From Brachybacterium sillae (GTDB lineage Bacteria > Actinomycetota > Actinomycetes > Actinomycetales > Dermabacteraceae): 64,000 nucleotides of DNA. The position numbers and the translations under genes are program-made. The notes under the pieces were generated by a model. The model was not told the origin of the DNA and did no database searches. It saw only the letters and a list, made by a program, of their open reading frames with translations. Location: positions 1-64,000 of the forward strand of contig NZ_JAFEUW010000001.1 in assembly GCF_025028335.1 (NCBI RefSeq), given 5' to 3'. How positions within the stretch are numbered: the first letter of the stretch is position 1; every line of letters begins with the position of its first letter. This document shows positions 37,512 to 46,631 of the stretch, in pieces.

Positions 37512-40181
37512 ATGGCAGAGCGCACGGAGCCCTCTCGGACGGCCCCGCCGTACCCGGCCCACTGGGAGGCCGACATCGGCCTGGCCGATGGCACCGCTGC
37601 GCATGTGCGGCCGATCCGCCCCTCTGACGCCGATGCTCTGCAGGCCTTCCACGTCGCGCAATCCGAGCAGTCCCGGTACCTGCGGTTCTTCGCCCCGATG
37701 CCGCGACTGTCGGAGCGGGAGCTCACTCGTTTCACCCACGTCGACCACGATCGCAGGGTGGCGCTGGTCGCGCTGATCGGCGACGCCATCGTCGGTGTCG
37801 CCCGCTATGACGCCGTCGGCGAGGACGAGGCGGAGGTCGCCTTCAACGTCTCCGATCACCACCAGGGCAAGGGCCTGGGGTCGATCCTGCTGGAGCACCT
37901 GGCCGCCGCCGCTCGTGAACGCGGTATCCACGTCTTCACCGCGGAGGTCCTGCCGCAGAACACCCGGATGCTGAACACCTTCACCGAGGCGGGGTACGAC
38001 GTGCGCCGTGCCTACGACGATGGTGTGGTGATGGTCGAATTCCGCATTGACCCCACCCAGCGGTCCCGCGCGGTGATGGCAGAGCGGGAGCACCGGGCGG
38101 AAGCCCGCGCTGTGGAACGGCTGCTGCAGCCCCGCTCCGTGCTGGTCGTCGGCGGTTCCATCCGGGACGGGTCCCTCGCCCATCGTCTGCTGCGCTCCCT
38201 CGTCGACTCCGCCTATGACGGCGCTGTGCATGTCGTCGCCCGCGACGACCTGGAGGTGATGGGGCTGAACACCTACGGCCGCATCAGCGACGTGCCCGGG
38301 CCGGTGGATGTGGCGGTGTTGGCGCTCGCCCCGGCACGGTGCGTGCATGCGGTCGAGGACTGCGGCCGCGCCGGCGTGGGCGCGCTGATCGTCCCCACCG
38401 ACGGCTTCGCCGACGCGGGGGAGGACGGCATCGCGTTGCAGCGGGAGCTCACCACCCGCGCCCGACGGTGGGGCATGCGACTGCTGGGGCCCGCTTCCTT
38501 CGGGGTGCTGCGCACCGGTGAGGATCCTCTGAACCTGTCGCTCTCTCCGCGGATGCCGCGGCCGGCGCCGATCGCCCTGGCCGTGCAGTCGACCCCCCTG
38601 GCGGCGATGGCCCTGGCCGCCGCCGACGCCCGCGGCCTCGGGGTGCGGGAGATGGTCGCCAGCGGCAACCGCGCCGACGTGTCCGTCAACGACTGCCTGC
38701 AACGGTGGATCGATGCCGATGACCTCGACGTGGTCGGTGCCGTCCTGGAATCCCTCGGCAACCCCCGCAAGTTCGCGCGGATCGCCCGCCGGATGGTGGC
38801 GCAGAGGCCCCTCGTGGTGCTGCGGCCCCCGAGCCTCGGCTCCGCCGCGCCGCCCGGGCACACGGTGAGGACCTCCGACCTTCCCCGCCGCGCCATGGAC
38901 CAGGTGCTCGACGCCGCCGGGGTGGTGCGCACCGGGGACATCGACGAGTTCACCGATGTGCTGGAGATGATCGCCCGGCAGGGGGTGCCGACCGGCCCCC
39001 GGGTGGGTCTGCTGTCGAACTCCCCGGCTCTGGGGGCTTCGCTGCGCGGTGCCGCGGAGGTCCACGGCCTGCAGGTCGTGAAGGAACGTCGCGATGTGCC
39101 GCTGGCGGGGGAGCCCCGCCTGGTGGAGCGGGCGTTCACCGGCCTTGCCGCCACCGGTGACGTGGATCTGGTGGTGGTCGGGGTCCTCGATCCGCTGGGG
39201 GAGGACCTGGAGGCGATGGTCCGCAGCATCGGCCGGATCGCCCGCGGCTCCGGCGTCCCGGTGGTGATCGCCCTGGTGACGGACCTCGGATCGCGGGCCC
39301 CGGTGCTTCAGACCGTCCGGGATGACCTGCAGCTGCCGCCGGTGCACGCGACCCCGGCGCGTGCGGTGCGGGCGGCTGCGGGGGCGCTGCGTGCCCGCCG
39401 CCGACCCGACGATGGTGATGATCCCGCCTCCCGCGAGGACACGGACCTGCGGGGCGCCCGGCGGCTGGTCGAGCAGGCCCTGGACCGCAGCCACGGCCGA
39501 CCGGTCGAGATGGGCGAGGAGGAGCTCACGACGCTGCTGGCGGCCGTGGGGCTGGAGCTCGTGGTCTCCCGCCCGGCGGGCGACATCGAGCAGGCTCTCG
39601 CCGGGGCGTCAGAGATCGGATACCCGGTGGCGCTCAAGAGCACCGACCCGGTGCTGCGGCATCGGGCGGACCTCGGTGGGGTACGGCTGGGCATCCCCGA
39701 TGCGGTGCAGCTGCGGCACGCCGTCGAGGCCATGCAGCGGGATCTCGCGTTCTCGGACGCCCCGTTCACGGTGCAGCGGATGGCTCCCCCCGGGGTGCCG
39801 GTGGTGGTGCGTTCCACCGAGGATCCGTCCCTCGGTCCGGTGATCGCGTTCTCCGTGGCGGGGGATGCGACGGAACTGCTCGACGACATCGCCTACGCGA
39901 CCCCGCCGCTGACCGAACAGCAGGCCGCCCGTCTGGTGCGCGAACCGCGCTCCTCCCGCCGTCTCGAGGGGGTGCGGGGCCTGCCCCCGGCCGATGTCGA
40001 GGCCCTGAGGGATCTGGTGATCCGGGTGGGGCTGCTCGCCGACGCGGTGCCGGAGTTGGCCCTGCTGGAGCTGTATCCCGTGGTGGTGGCGACCACCGGG
40101 GTGCATGTGGTGGGGGCGCGGGCCCGCCTTGCCCCGGCCCCGAACCGCAGCGACGGGGTGCGGCGCACACTCGGCGCCTGA
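37512..40181 (+). CDS. GNAT acetyltransferase fused to an NDP-forming acyl-CoA ligase-like protein (Pat/Pka type)
   Basis: 889 residues with three parts. An N-terminal GNAT domain (about 20-180) carries the acetyl-CoA loop HHQGKGLGSILLEHL. A central acyl-CoA-synthetase alpha-like region (about 200-650) starts as a CoA-binding Rossmann fold: SVLVVGGSIRDGSLAHRLL. A C-terminal ATP-grasp beta-like domain (about 665-889) follows: GYPVALKSTDPVLRHRADLGGVRLG. Related fusions acetylate and switch off acetyl-CoA synthetase. The loop expected to hold the phospho-histidine reads PPGHTVRTS rather than SHTG, so ligase activity is doubtful and a regulatory role is more likely. Confidence 0.87.
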   Translation: MAERTEPSRTAPPYPAHWEADIGLADGTAAHVRPIRPSDADALQAFHVAQSEQSRYLRFFAPMPRLSERELTRFTHVDHDRRVALVALIGDAIVGVARYDAVGEDEAEVAFNVSDHHQGKGLGSILLEHLAAAARERGIHVFTAEVLPQNTRMLNTFTEAGYDVRRAYDDGVVMVEFRIDPTQRSRAVMAEREHRAEARAVERLLQPRSVLVVGGSIRDGSLAHRLLRSLVDSAYDGAVHVVARDDLEVMGLNTYGRISDVPGPVDVAVLALAPARCVHAVEDCGRAGVGALIVPTDGFADAGEDGIALQRELTTRARRWGMRLLGPASFGVLRTGEDPLNLSLSPRMPRPAPIALAVQSTPLAAMALAAADARGLGVREMVASGNRADVSVNDCLQRWIDADDLDVVGAVLESLGNPRKFARIARRMVAQRPLVVLRPPSLGSAAPPGHTVRTSDLPRRAMDQVLDAAGVVRTGDIDEFTDVLEMIARQGVPTGPRVGLLSNSPALGASLRGAAEVHGLQVVKERRDVPLAGEPRLVERAFTGLAATGDVDLVVVGVLDPLGEDLEAMVRSIGRIARGSGVPVVIALVTDLGSRAPVLQTVRDDLQLPPVHATPARAVRAAAGALRARRRPDDGDDPASREDTDLRGARRLVEQALDRSHGRPVEMGEEELTTLLAAVGLELVVSRPAGDIEQALAGASEIGYPVALKSTDPVLRHRADLGGVRLGIPDAVQLRHAVEAMQRDLAFSDAPFTVQRMAPPGVPVVVRSTEDPSLGPVIAFSVAGDATELLDDIAYATPPLTEQQAARLVREPRSSRRLEGVRGLPPADVEALRDLVIRVGLLADAVPELALLELYPVVVATTGVHVVGARARLAPAPNRSDGVRRTLGA

Positions 40182-40197
40182 CACGGCGCCCCGTCGC

Positions 40198-40222
40198 GCG
40201 GGTGACCGGGCGTGTCACCCGC
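40198..40222 (+). terminator. Terminator after the acyl-CoA ligase/GNAT gene
   Basis: A perfect 9-bp stem GCGGGTGAC/GTCACCCGC (40198-40206 with 40214-40222) with a 7-nt loop, 17 bp after the stop. Confidence 0.65.
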
Positions 40223-40334
40223 TGAGAGATCGGGGGTGTGCCCGGGCGTCCGACCCCTGGGGGAGAGCATCGACAGGGGGTTTCGCCCTGCGCGAAGGCC
40301 CGGTGGGCGACCTCCCCGTCACCCGGGCCCGTGG

Positions 40335-40340
40335 GACACT
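40335..40340 (+). promoter_or_regulatory. Candidate -10 of a leaderless promoter for the DUF5998 gene
   Basis: GACACT lies 6 nt before ATG 40347, with no ribosome binding site. It is a weaker hexamer than at the neighbouring genes. Confidence 0.35.
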
Positions 40341-40346
40341 GGCCCC

Positions 40347-40958
40347 ATGACCAGCGACTCCTCCGGTGCCGACCGACGCACCCTCGACGGCGCGCTGCCG
40401 CCGGACCTGATGGCGGACCTGGAACACGCCGGGTACTTCCCCCAGACCGCCGCAGCGAGCCTCACCCAGTCCCTGCGGGGCGCTCGGGTGCTGGCCCACC
40501 TGGTGCGGCCGGAGGCGACCTTCGACGGCGACCAACTGCGCCGGCACCTGACCGTGCTGGTGCTCACCGACCGCCACCTGATCATGTCCCACCTGGACGA
40601 TGAGCTCGCCGACGAACTCAACCCCAGCCAGGTGGTGGCCACCACCGACCGGGTGCGCCTCTCCCGCGTGGACATGGTGGGCCTGTCGCAGGTGTTCGAC
40701 ACCGACGGACAACGGGTGCGCGGCACCGAGGCGGAGGTGACACTCGGCATCTCCTGGCGGGGCGCCCGCCGCATCGACATGGAACGGGCCTACTGCGACG
40801 ACCCGCAGTGCCAGGCCGACCACGGATACACCGGCACCTCCACCCCGGCGGACCTCGCCCTGCGCATCAGCGCCCGGGCCGATGGCGACGAGGCCGTGCG
40901 CAACGCCCTCGCCTTCCACGCGCGCCTGTCCGATGCGCTCGAGGAGTTCGAGGGCTGA
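40347..40958 (+). CDS. DUF5998 family protein
   Basis: Conserved actinobacterial protein of unknown function (203 residues), soluble. The N-terminal helix pair (PPDLMADLEHAGYFPQTA) leads into a PH-like or bacterial-PH-like beta-rich region: VLAHLVRPEATF, LTVLVLTDRHLIMSHLDD, LSRVDMVGLSQVF. It ends with a CXXDXXCXXXH-like element (YCDDPQCQADHGY, about 150-162) that might bind a metal, and a final helix. It precedes the phosphodiesterase gene by 5 bp, so the two form an operon. Confidence 0.8.
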   Translation: MTSDSSGADRRTLDGALPPDLMADLEHAGYFPQTAAASLTQSLRGARVLAHLVRPEATFDGDQLRRHLTVLVLTDRHLIMSHLDDELADELNPSQVVATTDRVRLSRVDMVGLSQVFDTDGQRVRGTEAEVTLGISWRGARRIDMERAYCDDPQCQADHGYTGTSTPADLALRISARADGDEAVRNALAFHARLSDALEEFEG

Positions 40959-40963
40959 GTCCG

Positions 40964-42202
40964 GTGACCCGTCCCGTGACCCATCCCGAGCCCGTGCCGC
41001 ACCCCGCCCTGGATCCCGCCACCGACGACCTGGACCTGCTGCTTCCCCCGTCACCCCCGGGAGACCGGGCGGAGGACCCCCGGGCCCTCTGGTCGGCGAC
41101 GACGCGCCCGGGGGTCGCAGACCTGCTGACGCCGCTGCTGCCTCCCCGCGACGTCGCGGCAGCCGCAGGGGAGCCGTCCGTGACCGGCCGCGACGTGGTG
41201 GTGCTGGTCGACGGTCTGGGGGCACGGCTGCTGCAGGAGCACCGTTCCCTCACCCCGACGCTGCGACGCCTCACCGACGAGTCCACCGCCGTCACCACCA
41301 CGGCCCCAGCGACCACCGCCTCCGCCATGGCCACGCTGCTGACCGGCCGCAGCCCGCTCGAGCACGGCGTGCTCGGTTACACCGGCCTGCACCCGCACGA
41401 GGACCGGGCGGTCTCACAGCTGACCGGTGCCGACGACGTCGACCCCGACACCTGGATCCCGGTGTCCGGCCTCGCGGAACGCTCTGCCCGCCGCGCCGTC
41501 CACGTCGGGCCGCGTCGCCACGACGGCAGCCATTTCACCCGCGCCGCCTACCGCGGGTGGGACATCGTCACGCACCGCCGCCCGGACCAGGTGCTGGACG
41601 CGGTGCGCACGGCGGTCCGCCACGCCGGCGATGACGGGCTGCTGCTGGTGCACCTGACGGAGGTCGACCACGCCGGACACGGGCACGGCGTCGCCTCCCG
41701 TCAGTGGCGCGAAGCCCTCGAAGGGGCCGACTCGACCCTCGCCGCGCTGCTGCGGGTCCTGCCCACCGGCACCCGCGTCACCATCACCGCCGACCACGGC
41801 ATGGTCGACGCCCGTGACGATCAGCGGGTGGACCTCGCCACCTGGCCGGAGCTCGACGGACGCCTCCGCGCGGTCGCCGGGGATCCCCGGGCGCTCGGGC
41901 TGCGACTGCAGCATCCGCAGGAGGCCGCAGCGATCGGCGCCCGCATCGAGGAACGCACCCAGGGCCTGCTACGGGCCGTGCCGCGCCCCCAGCTGCTCCG
42001 GATGGGACTCTACGGACCCAGCGGGACGTCGATGACCCCCGAGCTCACGGCGCGCGTCCCGGACCTGCTGCTGCTGGGGACACGCCACGCCACGGTGGCG
42101 CACAGCCGCCTCGCCCCGCGCACCGCACCCCCGGAGATCGGCGTGCACGGTGCACCGACGGCCCGGGAACTCGCGATCCCCCTCGTCCGCACCGTCGTCT
42201 GA
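40964..42202 (+). CDS. Alkaline phosphatase superfamily nucleotide pyrophosphatase/phosphodiesterase
   Basis: 412-residue member of the alkaline-phosphatase superfamily. The metal and nucleophile elements are visible: VVVLVDGLGARLL (first Asp, about 82-94), then TTAPATTASAMATLLTGRSPLEHG (the nucleophile Thr/Ser lies in the first half, about 112-135), HLTEVDHAGHGHG (about 230-242), and TADHGMVDA (about 275-283). No clear signal peptide is present, so it is probably cytoplasmic. Start is GTG 40964, with GTG 40976 as an alternative. It probably hydrolyses nucleotide or phosphodiester substrates; the natural one is unknown. Confidence 0.85.
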   Translation: MTRPVTHPEPVPHPALDPATDDLDLLLPPSPPGDRAEDPRALWSATTRPGVADLLTPLLPPRDVAAAAGEPSVTGRDVVVLVDGLGARLLQEHRSLTPTLRRLTDESTAVTTTAPATTASAMATLLTGRSPLEHGVLGYTGLHPHEDRAVSQLTGADDVDPDTWIPVSGLAERSARRAVHVGPRRHDGSHFTRAAYRGWDIVTHRRPDQVLDAVRTAVRHAGDDGLLLVHLTEVDHAGHGHGVASRQWREALEGADSTLAALLRVLPTGTRVTITADHGMVDARDDQRVDLATWPELDGRLRAVAGDPRALGLRLQHPQEAAAIGARIEERTQGLLRAVPRPQLLRMGLYGPSGTSMTPELTARVPDLLLLGTRHATVAHSRLAPRTAPPEIGVHGAPTARELAIPLVRTVV

Positions 42203-42229
42203 CCCCGGGGCGCCCAGGCGCCCGGGTCA
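42200..42229. terminator. Possible terminator between convergent phosphodiesterase and sepH genes
   Basis: An imperfect stem: TGACCC and GGCGCC-type arms fold back with two single-base bulges around a 3-nt loop. It overlaps the stop codon of the phosphodiesterase gene. Confidence 0.4.
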
Positions 42230-42287
42230 CGCAGGCTCGGACCAGCGCCGCCGAGGGGCGGAGCCGAGGACCCGGGCGTGATGGGCG

Positions 42288-43802
42288 TCAGTCGTGGCGC
42301 GAGCCGAAGACGATCTCGTCCCAGCTGGGCACGCTCGCGCGCTTGGAGCCCTTGCTGCGGGTGCTGCGACCGTCCTTGCCGCCGCGGCGGCCGCGCGTCG
42401 GCTGCTGCGCCGCAGGGCGGTCCGTCCCGGAGTCCTGGTCGCTGCCGTCCTCACCGTCCTGCGCCGCGGCCGAACCCGAGCGCTCCTCGTCGAACCCGGG
42501 CAGCGGCGTCAGCTCGATGGTGTCCTCCGCGGAGGGGAGGGGATCCTCGGGCCGACGCGGCCCGGGAACGGTCCGCAGACGCGGCGATCGTTCCCCGTCG
42601 CGCTGCGGCGCGCCATGGCCGCCGTCGATGTCATCCGTCGCCACCGCGGCGTCGCCGACGGCGTCCGGGTCATCCTCGTCAGCGGACTCGCCCTCGACGT
42701 ACCCCTCGTCGCGGTACCGGTCGTCCCGCTCGTCCGCCGTGCGCTCGTCGGCCAGCTCGGCGGGGTCCCGGTCGGGATCCACGAGCTCCGGGTCGTCCTC
42801 CTCCGCGGCGAGGTCCTCGCAGTCGTGCTCGCGCAGAGCCTCCTCATCCGCCGAACCGCTCGCGGAGCCGCCTGCCGGGTCGTCCCCGGCCGTCGCCCCC
42901 GACCGCCCGGTGAGCTCGTCCGCGGTGTCCTCGAGGCTCTCCCACACCGGCTCGTCCGGGTCGTCCTCGGTCGGTGTCACCGGGACGGGGCGCAGACCGC
43001 GCCGAGCATTGAGAGCGTCCAGGTCCTCCTCCCCGAAGGTGGACGGATGCTGCGCGGAGCGTTGCCCTCGGTCCGCGCGGGGAGCGGAGCCACCCACATC
43101 GGCGGGGCGACGACCGCGCCCGTCCGGAGCGGCGGCGCCCAGGCCCCGACGCTGCCCCTCGATGTCACCGTCGGCCTCGACGTCATACACGGCGGACTTC
43201 ACCGCCGACAGGCGCCCCCGCGCGCGGTGCGGCTGCGGCAGCGGCTCGTCATCGTCGATCAGCCAGCGGCCCTCGTCATCGGACGCCGCGACGCTCTGCA
43301 ACGGCGGGTCGACCCGCCAGTGCGCCTCGCGCTCCCGGCCGCCGGCCGCGAAGCGCAGCTGCACCGTCCAGGTGCCGTCGTCATGCCGCCACGCATCCCA
43401 CTGCACGTCGGGGTCCGCCTGGCGGGCCCGCAGACGTTCCGTGACGATCTGCCCCAGGGTCGGGCCCCCGCCGCGACCCACCGCGAAACGCTGTGCCCGT
43501 TCGGCCAGGAACCGTCGCTCCGCGAGAACGGGCCCCTCATAGCGGCGGATGTGCTCGATGTCGATCTCGCGGGCTGCGGCGATCTCCTCGGCGGTGTGGC
43601 CGGAGCGCAGCATCGCCTGGATCTCACGGGGCCGCAGCGGCCCGGCGGACTCGGCGCGCAGAGCCCCCAGCGCCGGGCGGTCACGACGTACGGCGGCGCG
43701 CAGGGCCTCATCGATCCGCAGCGCGTAGGTCTCGCCGTCGGAGTCCCGCAGAATGACGTGGTCCCCGTCGTCGTGGATCCCCTCGAGCTCGAGCTCTCGC
43801 AT
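42288..43802 (-). CDS. sepH: Septation protein SepH
   Basis: Actinobacterial cell-division protein that promotes FtsZ assembly (504 residues). The N-terminal DUF3071 region spans about 1-175 and contains a helix-turn-helix-like stretch LRPREIQAMLRSGHTAEEIAAA. The middle is long, acidic and probably disordered (many Asp/Glu/Arg repeats, about 195-450). The C-terminus ends in the conserved SVPSWDEIVFGSR motif. ATG 43802 has the ribosome binding site GGAGGG upstream. It is divergent from the DUF4193 gene. Confidence 0.9.
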   Translation of the reverse strand: MRELELEGIHDDGDHVILRDSDGETYALRIDEALRAAVRRDRPALGALRAESAGPLRPREIQAMLRSGHTAEEIAAAREIDIEHIRRYEGPVLAERRFLAERAQRFAVGRGGGPTLGQIVTERLRARQADPDVQWDAWRHDDGTWTVQLRFAAGGREREAHWRVDPPLQSVAASDDEGRWLIDDDEPLPQPHRARGRLSAVKSAVYDVEADGDIEGQRRGLGAAAPDGRGRRPADVGGSAPRADRGQRSAQHPSTFGEEDLDALNARRGLRPVPVTPTEDDPDEPVWESLEDTADELTGRSGATAGDDPAGGSASGSADEEALREHDCEDLAAEEDDPELVDPDRDPAELADERTADERDDRYRDEGYVEGESADEDDPDAVGDAAVATDDIDGGHGAPQRDGERSPRLRTVPGPRRPEDPLPSAEDTIELTPLPGFDEERSGSAAAQDGEDGSDQDSGTDRPAAQQPTRGRRGGKDGRSTRSKGSKRASVPSWDEIVFGSRHD

Positions 43803-43920
43803 TCGCTGTCCCTCCCTGGGCGTCCGGTGGGCGAACGGATCGATCATAGTGGGGGGCCGTGGATGCGCCCTGGGCGAACACCCCGGTAGACCGCTTGGCC
43901 GCCGGCTGGGGGCAGTGCAA

Positions 43921-43926
43921 TAATCT
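43921..43926 (+). promoter_or_regulatory. Candidate -10 for the DUF4193 gene
   Basis: TAATCT within the AT-rich run CAATAATCT. A TTGGCC at 43895-43900 would be a -35 only with a long 20-nt spacer. The leader would be about 80 nt. Confidence 0.4.
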
Positions 43927-44011
43927 CGCCGCATTCCGCCCAGGAGACCGTTGCGCAGCAGGGGAACGGCATTCCCTGGGGCACGACGAGGATGGAGAAC
44001 GGACGCCCTTC

Positions 44012-44311
44012 ATGGCCACTGACTACGACGCCCCGCGCAAGAACGACGACGACACCTCCGAGGACTCCATCGAGGAGCTCAAGGGTCGGCGGAACGAGGC
44101 GGCGAACCCGACCGTCGACGAGGATGAGGCAGAGGCCGCCGACGGGTTCGAGCTCCCGGGTGCCGATCTGTCCAACGAGGAGCTGTCGGTGCGGGTGCTT
44201 CCGCGACAGGCCGACGAGTTCACCTGTGGTTCCTGCTTCCTGGTGAAGCACCGCAGCCAGATCGACCACGTCGAGGGCAACCTCATCATCTGCAAGGAGT
44301 GCGCCGCCTGA
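44012..44311 (+). CDS. DUF4193 zinc-ribbon-like protein
   Basis: Conserved actinobacterial protein of 99 residues (M. tuberculosis Rv2699c). The N-terminal two-thirds is acidic (KNDDDTSEDSIEELKGRRNEA). The C-terminal third has two CXXC pairs, CGSCFLVKHR near 72-81 and CKEC at 94-97, likely coordinating zinc. Function is unknown; it is abundant and conserved beside dut, DUF3093 and sepH across the phylum. It is monocistronic between its own promoter and a strong terminator. Confidence 0.88.
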   Translation: MATDYDAPRKNDDDTSEDSIEELKGRRNEAANPTVDEDEAEAADGFELPGADLSNEELSVRVLPRQADEFTCGSCFLVKHRSQIDHVEGNLIICKECAA

Positions 44312-44334
44312 GCGCACCGCACCCCCGATCCCTC

Positions 44335-44370
44335 ACACAGCGCCGCCCCGGAACCGGGGCGGCGCTGTGT
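44335..44370. terminator. Strong bidirectional terminator
   Basis: A perfect 17-bp stem (44335-44351 with 44354-44370) closing a two-base AA tip, between the convergent DUF4193 and DUF3093 genes. Confidence 0.9.
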
Positions 44371-44385
44371 CGTTCCGGGGCGGCC

Positions 44386-44868
44386 TCAGGCGGTGGAGGC
44401 GTCGTCCTCGGTGCTCAGCGCCCGCGCCAACCGGTCCGGGTGGCGGCTGGAGACCACCCAGGCGGGATGTGGGTCGCGGGGATCCTCGAGCGGTACGCGA
44501 ATGCCGCCGCGGATCCACCCGCGCGTGCAGTGGAACTCCCTCGGCGCGAACCCGGGTCCCATGGCCAGGTCCCAGTCCGCACCCTCGAGGGTCTGCGGAG
44601 CACCCAGCAGGCCACGGTCGATCTGTGCCCGCCCCACCCGCCAGCGCTCATCCGTCACCTCCACCACAGGGCTGGTGGCCACGAGAGCAGCAGGGACCAG
44701 CACCGCACCCAGCAGCGCCACGATCCCTGCCGCCACCGCCGACAGCGGCACCAGCAGCACCCCCAGGGAGGCCCCGAAGAACGCCGCCACCAGTAGCGCG
44801 AACGCACCGGGGGACAGGCGCTCCCGGTAGACGGCGGAGGCGGTGCGGTCACGGGCGGTGTCGGTCAT
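44386..44868 (-). CDS. DUF3093 membrane protein
   Basis: 160-residue protein of the DUF3093 family (M. tuberculosis Rv2698). Two hydrophobic helices at about 23-43 and 45-66 are followed by a soluble beta-rich domain. That domain has [21 protein letters not shown] and [22 protein letters not shown], a region that looks PH-like. Function is unknown. The ATG at 44868 gives [21 protein letters not shown], and YRERL before the first helix is typical of the family. It is divergent from dut with 61 bp between the starts. Confidence 0.85.
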   Translation of the reverse strand: MTDTARDRTASAVYRERLSPGAFALLVAAFFGASLGVLLVPLSAVAAGIVALLGAVLVPAALVATSPVVEVTDERWRVGRAQIDRGLLGAPQTLEGADWDLAMGPGFAPREFHCTRGWIRGGIRVPLEDPRDPHPAWVVSSRHPDRLARALSTEDDASTA

Positions 44869-44916
44869 GAGGCCATCGTCCCACGTAGCACCCAGGCCGC
44901 CCGCCGCTGATGGCCC

Positions 44917-44922
44917 TAGGGT
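44917..44922 (+). promoter_or_regulatory. Candidate -10 of a leaderless dut promoter
   Basis: TAGGGT with 7 nt before ATG 44930. GGAG in the gap is too close to the start to serve well as a ribosome binding site. Confidence 0.5.
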
Positions 44923-44929
44923 GGAGCGC

Positions 44930-45439
44930 ATGCACAGTGATGACCACAGCGTGGACACCGCCGTCCGGCCACCGCGCCCCGCGGCCGTCGTCGAACTGCC
45001 CGTCGTCCTCGAGGACGGCGCGGTGATGCCGTCCCGCGCGCATGCCGATGACGCCGGACTGGATCTCACCAGCTCCGAGGATGTGGAGCTCCCTCCCGGC
45101 GGTCGGGCCCTGGTGGGCACGGGCGTGCGGGTGGCCCTGCCGGAGGGCACCGTCGGTTTGGTGTGCCCCCGATCGGGTCTCGCTGCCCGACACGGTGTGA
45201 CCGTGCTGAACGGCCCCGGGGTGGTGGATGCCGGATACCGCGGAGAGCTGAGGGTCGCCCTGATCAACACGGACCAGCGGGTCGGCGCGACGATCCGTCG
45301 CGGGGACAGGATCGCCCAGTTGCTGGTGATGCCGGTGCTGTTGCCGCAGCCGACAGCGGTGGCCGAACTCACCGAGACCACGCGCGCCGCAGCCGGCTTC
45401 GGCTCCACCGGCACACTCGCCGCGACGGAGGTGCACTGA
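44930..45439 (+). CDS. dut: Deoxyuridine 5'-triphosphate nucleotidohydrolase
   Basis: Trimeric dUTPase (169 residues) that hydrolyses dUTP to dUMP, keeping uracil out of DNA. Family motifs in order: HADDAGLDL (I), RSGLAARHG (II), [18 protein letters not shown] (III), [10 protein letters not shown] (IV), and the C-terminal GFGSTGT (V). The first 30 residues are an extension. It heads dut-DUF3710-OB-fold-DUF3159, with a 1-nt stop/start overlap to the next gene. Confidence 0.95.
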   Translation: MHSDDHSVDTAVRPPRPAAVVELPVVLEDGAVMPSRAHADDAGLDLTSSEDVELPPGGRALVGTGVRVALPEGTVGLVCPRSGLAARHGVTVLNGPGVVDAGYRGELRVALINTDQRVGATIRRGDRIAQLLVMPVLLPQPTAVAELTETTRAAAGFGSTGTLAATEVH

Positions 45440-46233
45440 TGGGACTGTTCTCGCGACGTCGTCCCGAGACCGACGGCACCACTGACCCCGACCCCACTCC
45501 CACGACGTCCTCGACCACGCCGTCGCCCGCGGTGGACACGGTGGCCTCAGAGCCCGCGCCCACCGCGCCCGTCGAGGGCGGCGACCCGACCGCGGGTCTG
45601 CGCGCTGCGGCCGTGGACCTCTCCCAGGCCGGCGAGGGCCCGTACGATGAGGCCGACGCCCCCGACCGGGACCGCATCGACCTCGGCGGCCTGCAGGTGC
45701 CGCTCGTCGACGGTCTGGAACTGCGGCTCGAGATGGACCAGCGCAGCCGCACCGTCACCGGGGCGAACCTGATCATGGACGGCTCGGCCCTGCAGGTGCA
45801 GGCCTTCGCCGCCCCCCGCAGCCGGGGGCTGTGGGAGGAGGTGCGCCGCACCCTCGCACAGAGCATCCGGGAGCAGGGTGGCACCGCGGAGCAGCGCGAG
45901 GGTGCCTATGGGCAGGAGCTCCTCGCCCGTCTGCCCGCGCATCGTCCGGACGGCCGCGCCGGGTACCGGCCCGCGCGGATCCTCGGCGTCGACGGGCCGC
46001 GCTGGTTGCTGCGTGCGGTGCTCACGGGTCCTGCCGTGCAGGACGCCGACGCGGCGGCGCGTTTCGAGAACCTGATCTCCCATCTCGTGGTGGTGCGCGG
46101 CCGGGAGGCCATGGCCCCGCAGGAGCTGATCCCGCTGCACCTGCCCGGTGCGCGGCCCGGTCTGGTGCAGCGTGAGGGCGTCGGCCCCCTGGACCCCCTG
46201 GCTCGTGGCCCCGAGATCACGGAGATCGGATGA
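45439..46233 (+). CDS. DUF3710 family protein
   Basis: 264-residue conserved actinobacterial protein (M. tuberculosis Rv2696c). It begins [13 protein letters not shown], followed by a disordered Thr/Pro/Asp-rich stretch to about residue 45. A beta-rich domain follows, with the family pattern GPYDEADAPDRDRIDLGGLQ, WEEVRRTLAQSIREQGGT and RWLLRAVLTGPA. Function is unknown. TGATG overlap with dut and GTGA-like overlap with the next gene put it inside a tight operon. Confidence 0.87.
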   Translation: MGLFSRRRPETDGTTDPDPTPTTSSTTPSPAVDTVASEPAPTAPVEGGDPTAGLRAAAVDLSQAGEGPYDEADAPDRDRIDLGGLQVPLVDGLELRLEMDQRSRTVTGANLIMDGSALQVQAFAAPRSRGLWEEVRRTLAQSIREQGGTAEQREGAYGQELLARLPAHRPDGRAGYRPARILGVDGPRWLLRAVLTGPAVQDADAAARFENLISHLVVVRGREAMAPQELIPLHLPGARPGLVQREGVGPLDPLARGPEITEIG

Positions 46234-46631
46234 CGCGCTCCACCGCCCCGGGGGCGCATCGTCTGCTGGACCGGTTGCGCCACGCCTTCGCCTCCAGCGA
46301 CGTGCTGGACGCCGAACAGGCACGTGAGGAGGCCCGACGCCACGGGTACGACGTCGTCACCGACGTGCGCGATCGGCGCAAGGTGCGACTGCTGGGATTC
46401 GTCAGCTCCCAGGTGGTCCAGCCCGCCGGGGCGCCGCCCTCGGTGGAGATCGACCTCACCGACGGCACCGGCACCATCACGGTGGTGTGGTTGGGACGCG
46501 AACGCATCACCGGGCTGGGGCCCGGTTCCCGCATCGCCGTGGAGGGCTTCGCCGCCCTGCGCGGTCACTCCCGCGTGATGTACAACCCGCGCTACGAGAT
46601 CCTCGGGGTGCCGGGCGAGGAGGAGCGATGA
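46230..46631 (+). CDS. OB-fold nucleic-acid-binding-like protein
   Basis: 133-residue protein whose second half is an OB-fold of the tRNA-anticodon/RecG-wedge type: RKVRLLGFVSSQVV, SVEIDLTDGTGTITVVWLGRE, IAVEGFAALRGHSRVMYNPRYEI. The first 50 residues are helical and charged. It is the equivalent of M. tuberculosis Rv2694c; the ligand is not established. It overlaps both neighbours by 4 nt. Confidence 0.85.
   Translation: MTRSTAPGAHRLLDRLRHAFASSDVLDAEQAREEARRHGYDVVTDVRDRRKVRLLGFVSSQVVQPAGAPPSVEIDLTDGTGTITVVWLGRERITGLGPGSRIAVEGFAALRGHSRVMYNPRYEILGVPGEEER

Noticed and set aside
35056-37776. A 906-codon plus-strand open frame opposite parC.
   Set aside because: It lies wholly antisense to the well-conserved topoisomerase gene and has low-complexity composition.
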